DNA from: DASXMX01 sp036794395
GTDB lineage: Bacteria; Planctomycetota; Phycisphaerae; Tepidisphaerales; Tepidisphaeraceae
Length of the DNA stretch: 12,027 bases
Reading direction: 5' to 3'
Assembly: GCA_036794395.1 (NCBI GenBank)
Contig: DAIRGS010000219.1
Span: 1-12,027 of the forward strand
Part shown: in pieces, positions 4,906 to 10,841 of the stretch
Position numbering within the stretch: position 1 is the first letter of the stretch
How the letters are laid out: the number at the start of each line of letters is the position of its first letter
Program-made: the position numbers and the translations under genes
Notes under the pieces: generated by a model
The model's database searches: none
What the model was told of the DNA's origin: nothing
The model's input: the letters and a program-made list of their open reading frames with translations, nothing else

Positions 4906-6936
4906 ATGACCCATGATTTTGACATTGTCGTAATCGGCGGAGGCCACGCTGGCGCCGAGGCGGCTTGGGCAGGAGCCCATTTGGGCGCTTCGGTTGCCCT
5001 GGTCACCCTGGATGCCGCCCGCATTGGCCAAATGTCCTGCAATCCCGCGATTGGCGGATTGGCCAAGGGGCAGATGGTCCGCGAAATAGACGCCCTCGGC
5101 GGGCTCATGGGCCTCGCCACCGACGCCACCGGTATTCAGTTTCGCATGCTTAACCGCAGCAAGGGTCCGGCCGTCTGGGGCCCTCGCGCCCAAGCTGACA
5201 AATACAAATACGCCCGGGAAGTCCAACGATTGCTTTCCACCTGCCGCAATCTGCAAATCCTTCAGGGTGAGGTAGCCGATATCGAGACCGCCCCCAGTGA
5301 CACGGGCCAGCCCGTGCAGTCGGCCCAACCCGACACGGTGATTTCCCAGTCCCAACCCCGACGCGTCCACGCTGTCGCGTTAGCTGATGGCAACCGCCTC
5401 ACGTGCCGAGCGGTGATCATCACCACCGGCACTTTCCTCCGCGCCCTCATGCACACTGGCGAGGCCAAAACCGAAGGCGGCCGCGTTGGCGAAGCCGCCG
5501 CCCGGGGACTAAGCGGCTGCCTCACCAAACTAGGTCTGGAACTTGGCCGCCTCAAGACCGGCACGCCCCCGCGCCTCCAACGCGACACCATCAACTTTAG
5601 CGCCTTCGAACCCCAGCCCGGCGATGACGAGCCAATGCCGTTCTCCTACCTGAACGAATATCCCCCGCCACCCGGTTCCGACGCAAGATTGCAAAATGAA
5701 ATCCCCGGTGGGCCATCTCAGATTTCAGATCTCAAATCTGAAATCTCAAATTTAAAATCCCAAATCGGTAAACCTGAAATTTCAAATTTGAAATCTCAAA
5801 TCCGCAATTCCCACTGGACCCCTCCCCTCCCTCAAATCAATTGCTGGATTGGCGCCACCAATTCACAAATCCACGATGTGATCCGTGCCAACCTGCACCG
5901 CGCCCCCATGTACTCCGGCCAGATTCAATCCACCGGCCCGCGCTACTGCCCGAGCATCGAAGACAAAGTCGTTCGCTTCGCGGACAAGAACAGCCATCAC
6001 ATTTTCCTTGAGCCCGAAGGTCTCGACACCGACGAAATCTACGTGAATGGCATCAGCACCTCGCTCCCCGCCGACGTGCAGTCTGAGATGATCCGCCTGA
6101 TCCCCGGGTTGGAAAACGCCAAGGTCCTTCGGTGGGGATACGCAGTCGAATACGACATGGTTTGGCCAACCCAGATCCGCTCCACGCTCGAAACCAAACA
6201 GATTCGCGGCCTGTATCTGGCCGGTCAGATCAATGGCACAAGCGGGTATGAGGAAGCCGCCGCCCAGGGGTTGATGGCCGGCGTCAACGCCGCCCGTTAC
6301 GCCTCAGGCCAGGCCGATGACTTCGTGCTCCGCCGCGATCAGGCATACATTGGCGTGCTGATCGATGACCTGGTGACCAAGCCGCCCATTGAGCCCTATC
6401 GTATGTTCACCAGCCGGGCCGAGCACCGCCTGCACCTGCGCAATGACAACGCGGATGACCGCCTCACCCCCATCGGCCGCGAGATCGGACTCGTTGATGA
6501 CGATCGCTGGTCGGCGTTCTCCTCGCGCCAGAAATCAATTGATGAAGGTCTGAGCCTGCTGCGCACCCAGCGCAACGCCGACCTTACTGCCTTCGATTAC
6601 CTCCGCCGATCCGATGTGACCTGGGAGGCGCTGGTCGCCGCGTTTCCTGGCGTAAGCGCCATCACCCCCGACACCGGCCGCCTGCTCGACATCCGTGCCA
6701 AGTACGAAGGCTACATCGCCCGCCAGGACCGCCAGATCGAACGCTCTGCGCACTGGGAGGCCAAACTCATCCCCTCGACAATCGACTACGCCACGATTAA
6801 AGGCCTGCGCAACGAAGCCCGACAGAAACTCGGAACCTTCACCCCCCGTAGTCTGGGACAAGCCCTGCGCATCAGTGGAATCACGCCTGCGGATGTGATG
6901 GTGCTCGCGATCCACCTCGATCGTCGGAATAAATGA
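4906..6936 (+). CDS. mnmG: tRNA uridine-5-carboxymethylaminomethyl enzyme MnmG (GidA)
   Basis: MnmG with MnmE forms the cytosolic complex that adds the (carboxymethyl)aminomethyl group to U34 of certain tRNAs, using FAD and methylene-THF. The FAD Rossmann motif GGGHAG is at 11-16. Active-site cysteines are present: C45 (MSCNPAIGG) and C313 (INCW), matching E. coli C47 and C277. Family blocks NGISTSLP, GQINGTSGYEEAAAQG, EPYRMFTSRAEHRL, KYEGYIARQ and a C-terminal SLGQALRISGITPADV are intact. At 676 residues it is longer than the usual 610-630. About 50 extra residues lie between FSYLN (246-250) and C313, where E. coli has about 12, and 33 of them (271-303) come from a nucleotide repeat. A second, smaller expansion is at about 127-152. 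No Shine-Dalgarno is evident at ATG 4906. No mnmE or rsmG lies next to it here. Confidence 0.97.
   Translation: MTHDFDIVVIGGGHAGAEAAWAGAHLGASVALVTLDAARIGQMSCNPAIGGLAKGQMVREIDALGGLMGLATDATGIQFRMLNRSKGPAVWGPRAQADKYKYAREVQRLLSTCRNLQILQGEVADIETAPSDTGQPVQSAQPDTVISQSQPRRVHAVALADGNRLTCRAVIITTGTFLRALMHTGEAKTEGGRVGEAAARGLSGCLTKLGLELGRLKTGTPPRLQRDTINFSAFEPQPGDDEPMPFSYLNEYPPPPGSDARLQNEIPGGPSQISDLKSEISNLKSQIGKPEISNLKSQIRNSHWTPPLPQINCWIGATNSQIHDVIRANLHRAPMYSGQIQSTGPRYCPSIEDKVVRFADKNSHHIFLEPEGLDTDEIYVNGISTSLPADVQSEMIRLIPGLENAKVLRWGYAVEYDMVWPTQIRSTLETKQIRGLYLAGQINGTSGYEEAAAQGLMAGVNAARYASGQADDFVLRRDQAYIGVLIDDLVTKPPIEPYRMFTSRAEHRLHLRNDNADDRLTPIGREIGLVDDDRWSAFSSRQKSIDEGLSLLRTQRNADLTAFDYLRRSDVTWEALVAAFPGVSAITPDTGRLLDIRAKYEGYIARQDRQIERSAHWEAKLIPSTIDYATIKGLRNEARQKLGTFTPRSLGQALRISGITPADVMVLAIHLDRRNK
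5716..5814 (+). repeat. In-frame protein-coding repeat inside mnmG
   Basis: These 99 bases (33 codons, divisible by three) are an AT-rich repeat of the same family as the intergenic block at 2640-2692, in opposite orientation. AGATTTCAGAT (5720-5730) pairs with ATCTGAAATCT (5736-5746), and ATTTCAAATTTGAAAT (5779-5794) is a perfect 16-base palindrome. Translation gives a heptad-like peptide built of (E/Q)ISNLKSQI units, residues 271-303 of MnmG, ending ten residues before C313. Composition is unlike the GC-rich codons on either side. Confidence 0.9.
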
Positions 6937-7028
6937 TCTTGGTGAGCAGCCCTCTTGCGCTCTTGCTACTTGGAGAAGTGGGGTGACGGCATATCCCGTA
7001 CGATTCTTATCGCCACTGATCGCCAACA

Positions 7029-7238
7029 TCATGTGATCTCAACGAATGCCGCGGATGTCCTGGCTATGGGGATCGGCTCGCCTTCTTCGCGAAGACCTTC
7101 GACGTGGAACTCGATAGCTTCATGCATATTCGCTTCGCACTCTTCCCGTGTCTGGCCGGTCGAGATGCATCCTGGCAGATCGGGCGAATACGACGAGTAA
7201 CCGGTGTGGGTCGGCTCAATAATGATGAGATACTTCAT
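7029..7238 (-). CDS. HicB-like protein, solitary
   Basis: The 69-residue protein matches the HicB antitoxin core: MKYLIIIE strand, YSPDLPGCISTGQTREEC (17-34), helix NMHEAIEFHVEGL, then GEPIPIARTSAAFVEI. HicB normally partners the HicA mRNA interferase, has an RNase-H-like fold, and often carries a C-terminal DNA-binding domain. This one ends after the core, so it has no obvious DNA-binding part. I looked for HicA on both sides: downstream only 90 bases remain before mnmG, and upstream the next gene is PQQ-like. It is therefore a lone HicB, a common situation of unknown role. ATG 7238 has AGGTC about eight bases upstream. It follows the PQQ-like gene on the same strand after 41 bases and may be co-transcribed with it. 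Confidence 0.8.
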   Translation of the reverse strand: MKYLIIIEPTHTGYSSYSPDLPGCISTGQTREECEANMHEAIEFHVEGLREEGEPIPIARTSAAFVEIT

Positions 7239-7279
7239 TTAAGACCTGACGATTGCCCTTCAACTCGCCATTCCCGATT

Positions 7280-7615
7280 TCATGTGGTGCTCGTGTTGCT
7301 TGAACTCTGGTCTAAATCGTTCTTGGCCGCCTGTTCAATAACCGTCTGGCTACTGGTCCCTCGCACTGATGCTAACGATGTCGGCGCGCCCATGCCGTAT
7401 CCACTCATTGGATTGTGCCAGAGGATTTGGCCGGTCAATGGATGCAGGCAGTAAATGTATCCGTTAGTCGAGGCGATCAGCCGATCGCCATCGAGTAGAA
7501 AAGTGACGTAGCCGCGGCGCATCTGGTTATTCGACCACACGATCTGACCGGTATCCCGGTGCAGGGCAACCGCGTATCCGTTAAGGCCGACGAAGATCAA
7601 TTGATCGAGGGTCAT
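7280..7615 (-). CDS. Two-blade PQQ-like beta-propeller mini-protein
   Basis: The 111-residue protein contains two PQQ/quinoprotein-type repeats: IFVGLNGYAVALHRDTGQIVW (7-27) and LIASTNGYIYCLHPLTGQILWHN (47-68). Each has the G-x-[VI]-x-x-L-x-x-x-T-G-x-[IV]-x-W signature. A full propeller needs seven or eight blades, so it must oligomerise, work as a fragment, or be a minimal family; the tail (Ser/Thr/Asn-rich) looks disordered. There is no signal peptide, unusual for PQQ dehydrogenases, so cofactor binding is doubtful. Longer starts (TTG 7684, ATG 7645) are open, but AGGAGG three bases before ATG 7615 points to this start. The two rare AGG codons it would otherwise encode support that reading. 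Possibly co-transcribed with the HicB-like gene. Confidence 0.75.
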   Translation of the reverse strand: MTLDQLIFVGLNGYAVALHRDTGQIVWSNNQMRRGYVTFLLDGDRLIASTNGYIYCLHPLTGQILWHNPMSGYGMGAPTSLASVRGTSSQTVIEQAAKNDLDQSSSNTSTT

Positions 7616-7803
7616 ATTCCTCCTATCCGGCAACTTTACCGGTACCCGCTTCATATTGAACTCGCCGGCAACGGTGCCCGGCAACGGTTTCGTGCTTAGA
7701 AATCCGCAATTCTTCTCAACTCAATTAGCCCCGGTTCACCGTGGACGGCACATGAACGATTCGATCGCGAACCAAGTCGCATATGTGGTAAACTCCCATT
7801 CGC

Positions 7804-8543
7804 GTGCAGCGCCCAAACTCTCCCCCGGCCATCTCCTTCATCGTCCCGGCCCATAACGAAGAAGCCCTGATCGGCAAAACGCTGGCAGCGATCTTCGCCA
7901 CCGCCACGCGGGTGATCCCTTATCAATTCGAAGTCATCGTCGTCGACGATTTCTCAACCGATCGCACCGCAGCAATCGCCCGAGAATACGGCGCGCGCGT
8001 CGTCTCGGTCGCTCACCGGCAGATTGCCGCCACGCGCAATTCCGGCGCAAGCGCCGCAACCGGCGACATACTTGTTTTTGTAGACGCTGACACCGTGATT
8101 CGCCCGCCCGTTCTTCGAGCCGCCATCGCGGCGCTACGCAATGGGCTGGTCGGCGGCGGATGCTCAATCGAAATTGAAGGCCCGCTACCCATCTATGGCG
8201 TAATCATGCAGCGCCTGATCAGCGCCTTCGCACCGGCGATCGGCCTGGCCGGCGGCTGTTTTTTCTTCTGTACGCGCAAAGCATTCGATGCAGCGGGTGG
8301 ATTCGATCCCCGGTTCTTCGCCGCCGAGGAAGTCGCCCTGGCCCGCAGCCTCTCCCGCCTGGGCCGTTTTATCGTCCTTCGCCAAACCGTTCTGACCTCG
8401 GGCCGAAAACTCCGCGCCCACTCCGCCCGCGATTTGCTTCGCCTTGGCGTTCGGATCGCCCGTGCTGGTCCCGCCGCGCTCCACNNNNNNNNNNGCGCGA
8501 AGGTCTTGAGTTCTGGTACGGGCCACGACAAGCGTCAGAATGA
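7804..8543 (+). CDS. Family-2 glycosyltransferase, interrupted by assembly gap
   Basis: A GT-A fold glycosyltransferase of family 2 is clear: ISFIVPAHNEEALIGKTL (10-27), VIVVDDFSTDRT (45-56), AATRNSGASAATGDILVFVDADT (79-101, with the DxD metal-binding motif DAD), GGCFFFCTRKAFDAAGGFD and the acceptor-side acidic pair FAAEEVALARSL. It would move a sugar from a nucleotide donor to a lipid or polysaccharide acceptor at the inner membrane face. Ten Ns at 8485-8494 break the gene. Past the gap the continuous frame gives nonsense antisense to the next gene. Another frame reads REGLEFWYGPRQASE and stops at TGA 8541-8543, fitting the C-terminus of this family, so the gap length is not really ten. GTG 7804 is the only start after an in-frame TAA at 7789. 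It has no Shine-Dalgarno, and TAAACT ends nine bases before it, so the mRNA may be leaderless. Confidence 0.88.
8485..8494. other. Assembly gap (10 Ns)
   Basis: Ten undetermined bases join two contigs inside the glycosyltransferase gene. The change of the plausible reading frame across the gap shows that its true length is not ten, or more exactly not congruent to ten modulo three. Confidence 0.97.
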
Positions 8544-8945
8544 GTGCTCTCGGGCGCGAGCGGGAATTGCATTCCCGCATTCGGGGCAGATGCCGCTGAT
8601 GTTGCCGGTGAGGAGATACCCGCAAACATCGCACGCCCCGTTTTCGATCAACGCCTGACGGTACGAATGACGCGCGGCAGGGAAAAAAATCAGCAGCAAA
8701 GGAGTCCCAAATAGGAGACTGGAAAAAACAACTCCAATCGCTGTGGTTGCGGCAAAGGACAACTCATGGGCAATGGCAAACCGTTCGAAACTCGGGCCGA
8801 TCAATATTTCGGCAGGGATCATTGCAAGACACAAACCCATTCCGGTCCACGCTCGCGGTGAGCGTGACAGGAACCTGCTTTGAGCACGACTTACATTCCC
8901 GCGTAACGGGTCGGGTAGTTTGTGTAGCGGGGGGAGGCGCGCCAT
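8535..8945 (-). CDS. Small membrane protein with C-terminal zinc ribbon
   Basis: The 136-residue protein has two predicted membrane helices (about 34-52, GMGLCLAMIPAEILIG; and 66-88, ATTAIGVVFSSLLFGTPLLLIFF). A basic N-terminus precedes them, and a zinc ribbon follows with C105, C108, C120 and C123 (CDVCGYLLTGN...GICPECG). The ribbon consensus C-x-x-CGYxLxGNxSGxCPECG is frequent in planctomycete proteins of varied architecture and is a useful lineage marker; its ligand beyond zinc is unknown. ATG 8945 has only a weak Shine-Dalgarno (GTGG). Its TGA overlaps the predicted end of the convergent glycosyltransferase by nine bases. Function unknown. Confidence 0.75.
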   Translation of the reverse strand: MARLPPLHKLPDPLRGNVSRAQSRFLSRSPRAWTGMGLCLAMIPAEILIGPSFERFAIAHELSFAATTAIGVVFSSLLFGTPLLLIFFPAARHSYRQALIENGACDVCGYLLTGNISGICPECGNAIPARAREHSF

Positions 8946-8982
8946 AATCCACTTCAGACGGGTATCGATAACGCGTTGGAGG

Positions 8983-9246
8983 CTACTCCGCGTCTCGAAA
9001 CTCTCCCGTGATCGTCCGAGAGGGGCTGGCTTGGTCGTGAATCCTTACCAACCATCTGCGCGGGGTGCCGTCAATTGTGAGAATGACTTCACCCTCGCCC
9101 GATCCCTCACTGAAAGGCTCCCGGAGAACCAGCGTGTCCCCTCCCATCTGCGCGATGGGGAATCTCCGCCCTTTGAAGTAGAGGTCCATTTGGATGTGGG
9201 AGGAGTAGCCCAGCGTCGAAGACTGTGCTGGAGGCGAGACGAGCAT
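8983..9246 (-). CDS. Conserved small beta-rich hypothetical protein
   Basis: The product is 87 residues if it starts at ATG 9246, or 94 from ATG 9267. The core YSSHIQMDLYFKGRRFPIAQMGGDTLVLREPF and GEGEVILTIDGTPRRWLVRI alternates hydrophobic and polar residues like a compact beta barrel. It looks like a family of about 80-90 residues found in planctomycetes whose members carry a [VF]NG...[PI]AQ[ML]G...L[IV]L pattern; I know no function. The 9246 start overlaps the start codon of the divergent kinase-like gene within CATG. The 9267 start would overlap that gene by 23 bases. Neither has a good Shine-Dalgarno, and a later ATG (9189) would remove the conserved YSSHI strand. No signal peptide or membrane segment. 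Confidence 0.6.
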   Translation of the reverse strand: MLVSPPAQSSTLGYSSHIQMDLYFKGRRFPIAQMGGDTLVLREPFSEGSGEGEVILTIDGTPRRWLVRIHDQASPSRTITGEFRDAE

Positions 9247-9736
9247 GTCTGAGTCTTCTGATGACATTGCGAACCGTGCTAACGACTACGTTACCACACG
9301 AGGCATCCGATTGGAACGCCTGATTGGATTCGGGCGCGAAGCACGGGTGTATGGGACCGGCCGCCGAACTGCGATCAAGATTCATGATGACTTTGAGGCG
9401 TTTCAGCGTGAATTGCTGTGCTATATCCGACTAGTGACCCTCGAAATTACTGAAGTACTGGGCCACCAGGTGCCAAAGCTTTTCGACGCCGACGAGCGGT
9501 TAATGGTTCTTGAATTGACGGTCGTCGAACGTCCTTTTCTCCTCGACTTCGGGGCTGCTCGCCTCGATTCCGCCCCCGATTTTCCCGCGGACGTGCTCGA
9601 AACCTGGGAACAGGAAAAGATTGAACAGTTCGGCGATCACTGGCCGCATACCGCGGCCATCATTGATTGGTTACGAGTACACGCGGGCATTTATCTGCTC
9701 GATGTTCACCCGGGGAATATCGGATTTCCACAATGA
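9245..9736 (+). CDS. Minimal protein-kinase-like protein lacking the DFG lobe
   Basis: The 163 residues read like the start of a kinase fold: a glycine-loop-like IGFGREARVY (27-36), the ATP lysine in TAIKIHD (K45), a helix-C-type glutamate (E56), a hinge-like MVLELTVV (87-94) and a catalytic-loop-like LLDVHPGNIGF (151-161, D153 and N158). The protein ends two residues later, so the metal-binding DFG aspartate, activation loop and rest of the C-lobe are missing. The residues are visible; homology to kinases is inferred and activity is doubtful. No continuation in another frame was found after the TGA, so it may be naturally short. ATG 9245 has GGAGG (9230-9234) ten bases upstream. It ends one base from the convergent floA-linked gene. 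Confidence 0.65.
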   Translation: MSESSDDIANRANDYVTTRGIRLERLIGFGREARVYGTGRRTAIKIHDDFEAFQRELLCYIRLVTLEITEVLGHQVPKLFDADERLMVLELTVVERPFLLDFGAARLDSAPDFPADVLETWEQEKIEQFGDHWPHTAAIIDWLRVHAGIYLLDVHPGNIGFPQ

Positions 9737-9737
9737 A

Positions 9738-10361
9738 TCAGTGAAGGTGGGATTCGCGCCGCAGCGCGACCGGCGGCTTGAGCGCTTCGGTAAGGATAAA
9801 CTGCGAACGAAGCGTGCGGGAGTCAACCCACTTTGCAATCGATGTTCGCAACGGTGTGGCCGCTTTACTCGAAACCGCGACAGCTCTTGTCCCCACTCGC
9901 GCAGGAGCGCTTGGAACAACCGGGGCTGACGGCACTTTCCGCGTAGCGCCTGTACTATTCGCGAGCGCCTGAACCATTGATGCGATTTTCGCCTGTGCGA
10001 CGGCAGCCTGTGCGTTGGAACGCGCCGCGATACTGGGCAGGGGCGGAGGCATCGTCATCCGAGCGGGGGTGGGTATCCGCTGCGGAGCAGGAATGCGTTG
10101 AGGCGCGGGGATGCGTTGGGGCGCGGGGATGCGTTGGGGCGCGGCGATGCGGCGCGCGGTTGGCAGTTGCCGAGGTGTGGCCATCTGCCGGGGCAATGGC
10201 GGCAACGGCGGCGGCACGACGGACGCCGGTGCTTTGGGCTTGGGTTTGGCCAGATTCGCGATTGATTTAATTCCCCACAGAATGGCAAAGATCGCGAACG
10301 CCGCGAGCTTGATCAAAGCTTCGGTGTCGTGATCGGCGAGGATGAATAGGGGCAGGTACAT
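9738..10361 (-). CDS. TM-anchored Pro/Ala-rich protein, third gene after floA
   Basis: The 207-residue protein has a membrane helix at about 15-36 (ALIKLAAFAIFAILWGIKSIA), then a basic, proline-rich stretch with RIPAPQ repeated in tandem (about 71-100). An Ala-rich helix (114-135) and a low-complexity linker follow. The C-terminus has R185-x-x-F-I-L-x-E-x-L-x-P-P-x-A-L-R201, the same motif as in the gene directly upstream (residues 114-130 there). No enzyme domain is visible, and I know no named family. It probably sits at the membrane with a cytoplasmic tail. ATG 10361 is nine bases after the upstream gene's stop, so it should be translationally coupled; a TTG at 10370 abutting that stop is possible. 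The floA context suggests a role at flotillin membrane domains (inference). Confidence 0.65.
   Translation of the reverse strand: MYLPLFILADHDTEALIKLAAFAIFAILWGIKSIANLAKPKPKAPASVVPPPLPPLPRQMATPRQLPTARRIAAPQRIPAPQRIPAPQRIPAPQRIPTPARMTMPPPLPSIAARSNAQAAVAQAKIASMVQALANSTGATRKVPSAPVVPSAPARVGTRAVAVSSKAATPLRTSIAKWVDSRTLRSQFILTEALKPPVALRRESHLH
10075..10146 (-). repeat. 18-bp tandem repeat coding RIPAPQ
   Basis: On the plus strand ATGCGTTGGGGCGCGGGG-type units begin at 10093, 10111 and 10129. The first two differ by one base and the third by one or two; a degenerate unit lies at 10075. In the gene's frame each unit codes for RIPAPQ. Near-identity at the DNA level points to recent slippage or unequal crossing-over. 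Confidence 0.85.
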
Positions 10362-10370
10362 CGCGAACAA

Positions 10371-10775
10371 TTAAAATTCGGAATCTCGAAGGGCCAACGG
10401 CGGAGCGAGGATCTCTCCAAGGATGATCGGAATGCGAAGCGCGGGCAGCGGCGCTCGGCCAGGCGCGCGTCGAACGACGGTTGGAACGTCGGTTGCCGGA
10501 GCCGTCTTGGTCCACCTATCAGGTACTTGTGTGAGTGATGGAGCTACCGTTGGCGCCTTGGCCGCGGCGGCGCCGCGCGCCGGGCCCCGGTTGGTTCGAG
10601 CCGGCTTGGTCCGGCTCTGCTGCTTGGCCACCGCCGCCTGCATCTCGCGGATCCGCTGCTCGGTTGCCGCCTTCTGCTGCTGGATCTCCTGAAAACTGGC
10701 CGGCGTGAGTCGCGGCGACCGGTCCTTGGTCATCTGCTTGACGGCGTAGATGATGAGATCGATTAGAAGATCCAT
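10371..10775 (-). CDS. Short Ala/Pro-rich protein, second gene after floA
   Basis: The 134-residue protein opens with a hydrophobic, possibly membrane-seated helix (MDLLIDLIIYAVKQM). A Gln/Ala-rich coiled-coil helix follows (about 26-53: SFQEIQQQKAATEQRIREMQ), then a basic, disordered Ala/Pro/Arg linker (54-112). It ends with R114-x-x-I-I-L-x-E-x-L-x-P-P-x-A-L-R130, shared with the next gene. No catalytic residues are evident and I do not recognise a family. It lies 66 bases after floA, with a short AACGTGA repeat between, and nine bases before the next start. ATG 10775 has no clear Shine-Dalgarno. The three leftward genes look like one transcription unit; a helper or cargo role for the flotillin is inferred from position only. 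Confidence 0.65.
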   Translation of the reverse strand: MDLLIDLIIYAVKQMTKDRSPRLTPASFQEIQQQKAATEQRIREMQAAVAKQQSRTKPARTNRGPARGAAAAKAPTVAPSLTQVPDRWTKTAPATDVPTVVRRAPGRAPLPALRIPIILGEILAPPLALRDSEF

Positions 10776-10790
10776 AGCGGTTCAACTGCG

Positions 10791-10813
10791 TGAAAACGTG
10801 AAACGTGAAACGT
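10791..10813. repeat. AACGTGAAACGTGAAACGT short direct repeat
   Basis: Three tandem near-copies of ACGTGAA lie in the 66-base gap between floA and the next gene. The unit resembles simple dispersed repeats of the other intergenic gaps here but has a different sequence. It has little fold-back potential. Confidence 0.6.
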
Positions 10814-10841
10814 AATGAAGGAAATACGCTGCTCGCTTCAA

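Noticed and set aside
6535..7032. Possible HicA or other partner downstream of the HicB-like gene on the minus strand
   Set aside because: The frame starting near 7032 runs antisense through mnmG and has none of the HicA residues (G-S-H-H and lysine-rich strand), so no HicA is present.
8495..8658. Continuation of the glycosyltransferase in the same frame after the Ns
   Set aside because: The tail is low-similarity sequence antisense to the zinc-ribbon gene; another frame gives a fitting C-terminus that stops at 8543.
10075..10146. CRISPR-like array
   Set aside because: Units are contiguous 18-bp copies without spacers and code for RIPAPQ in a gene.
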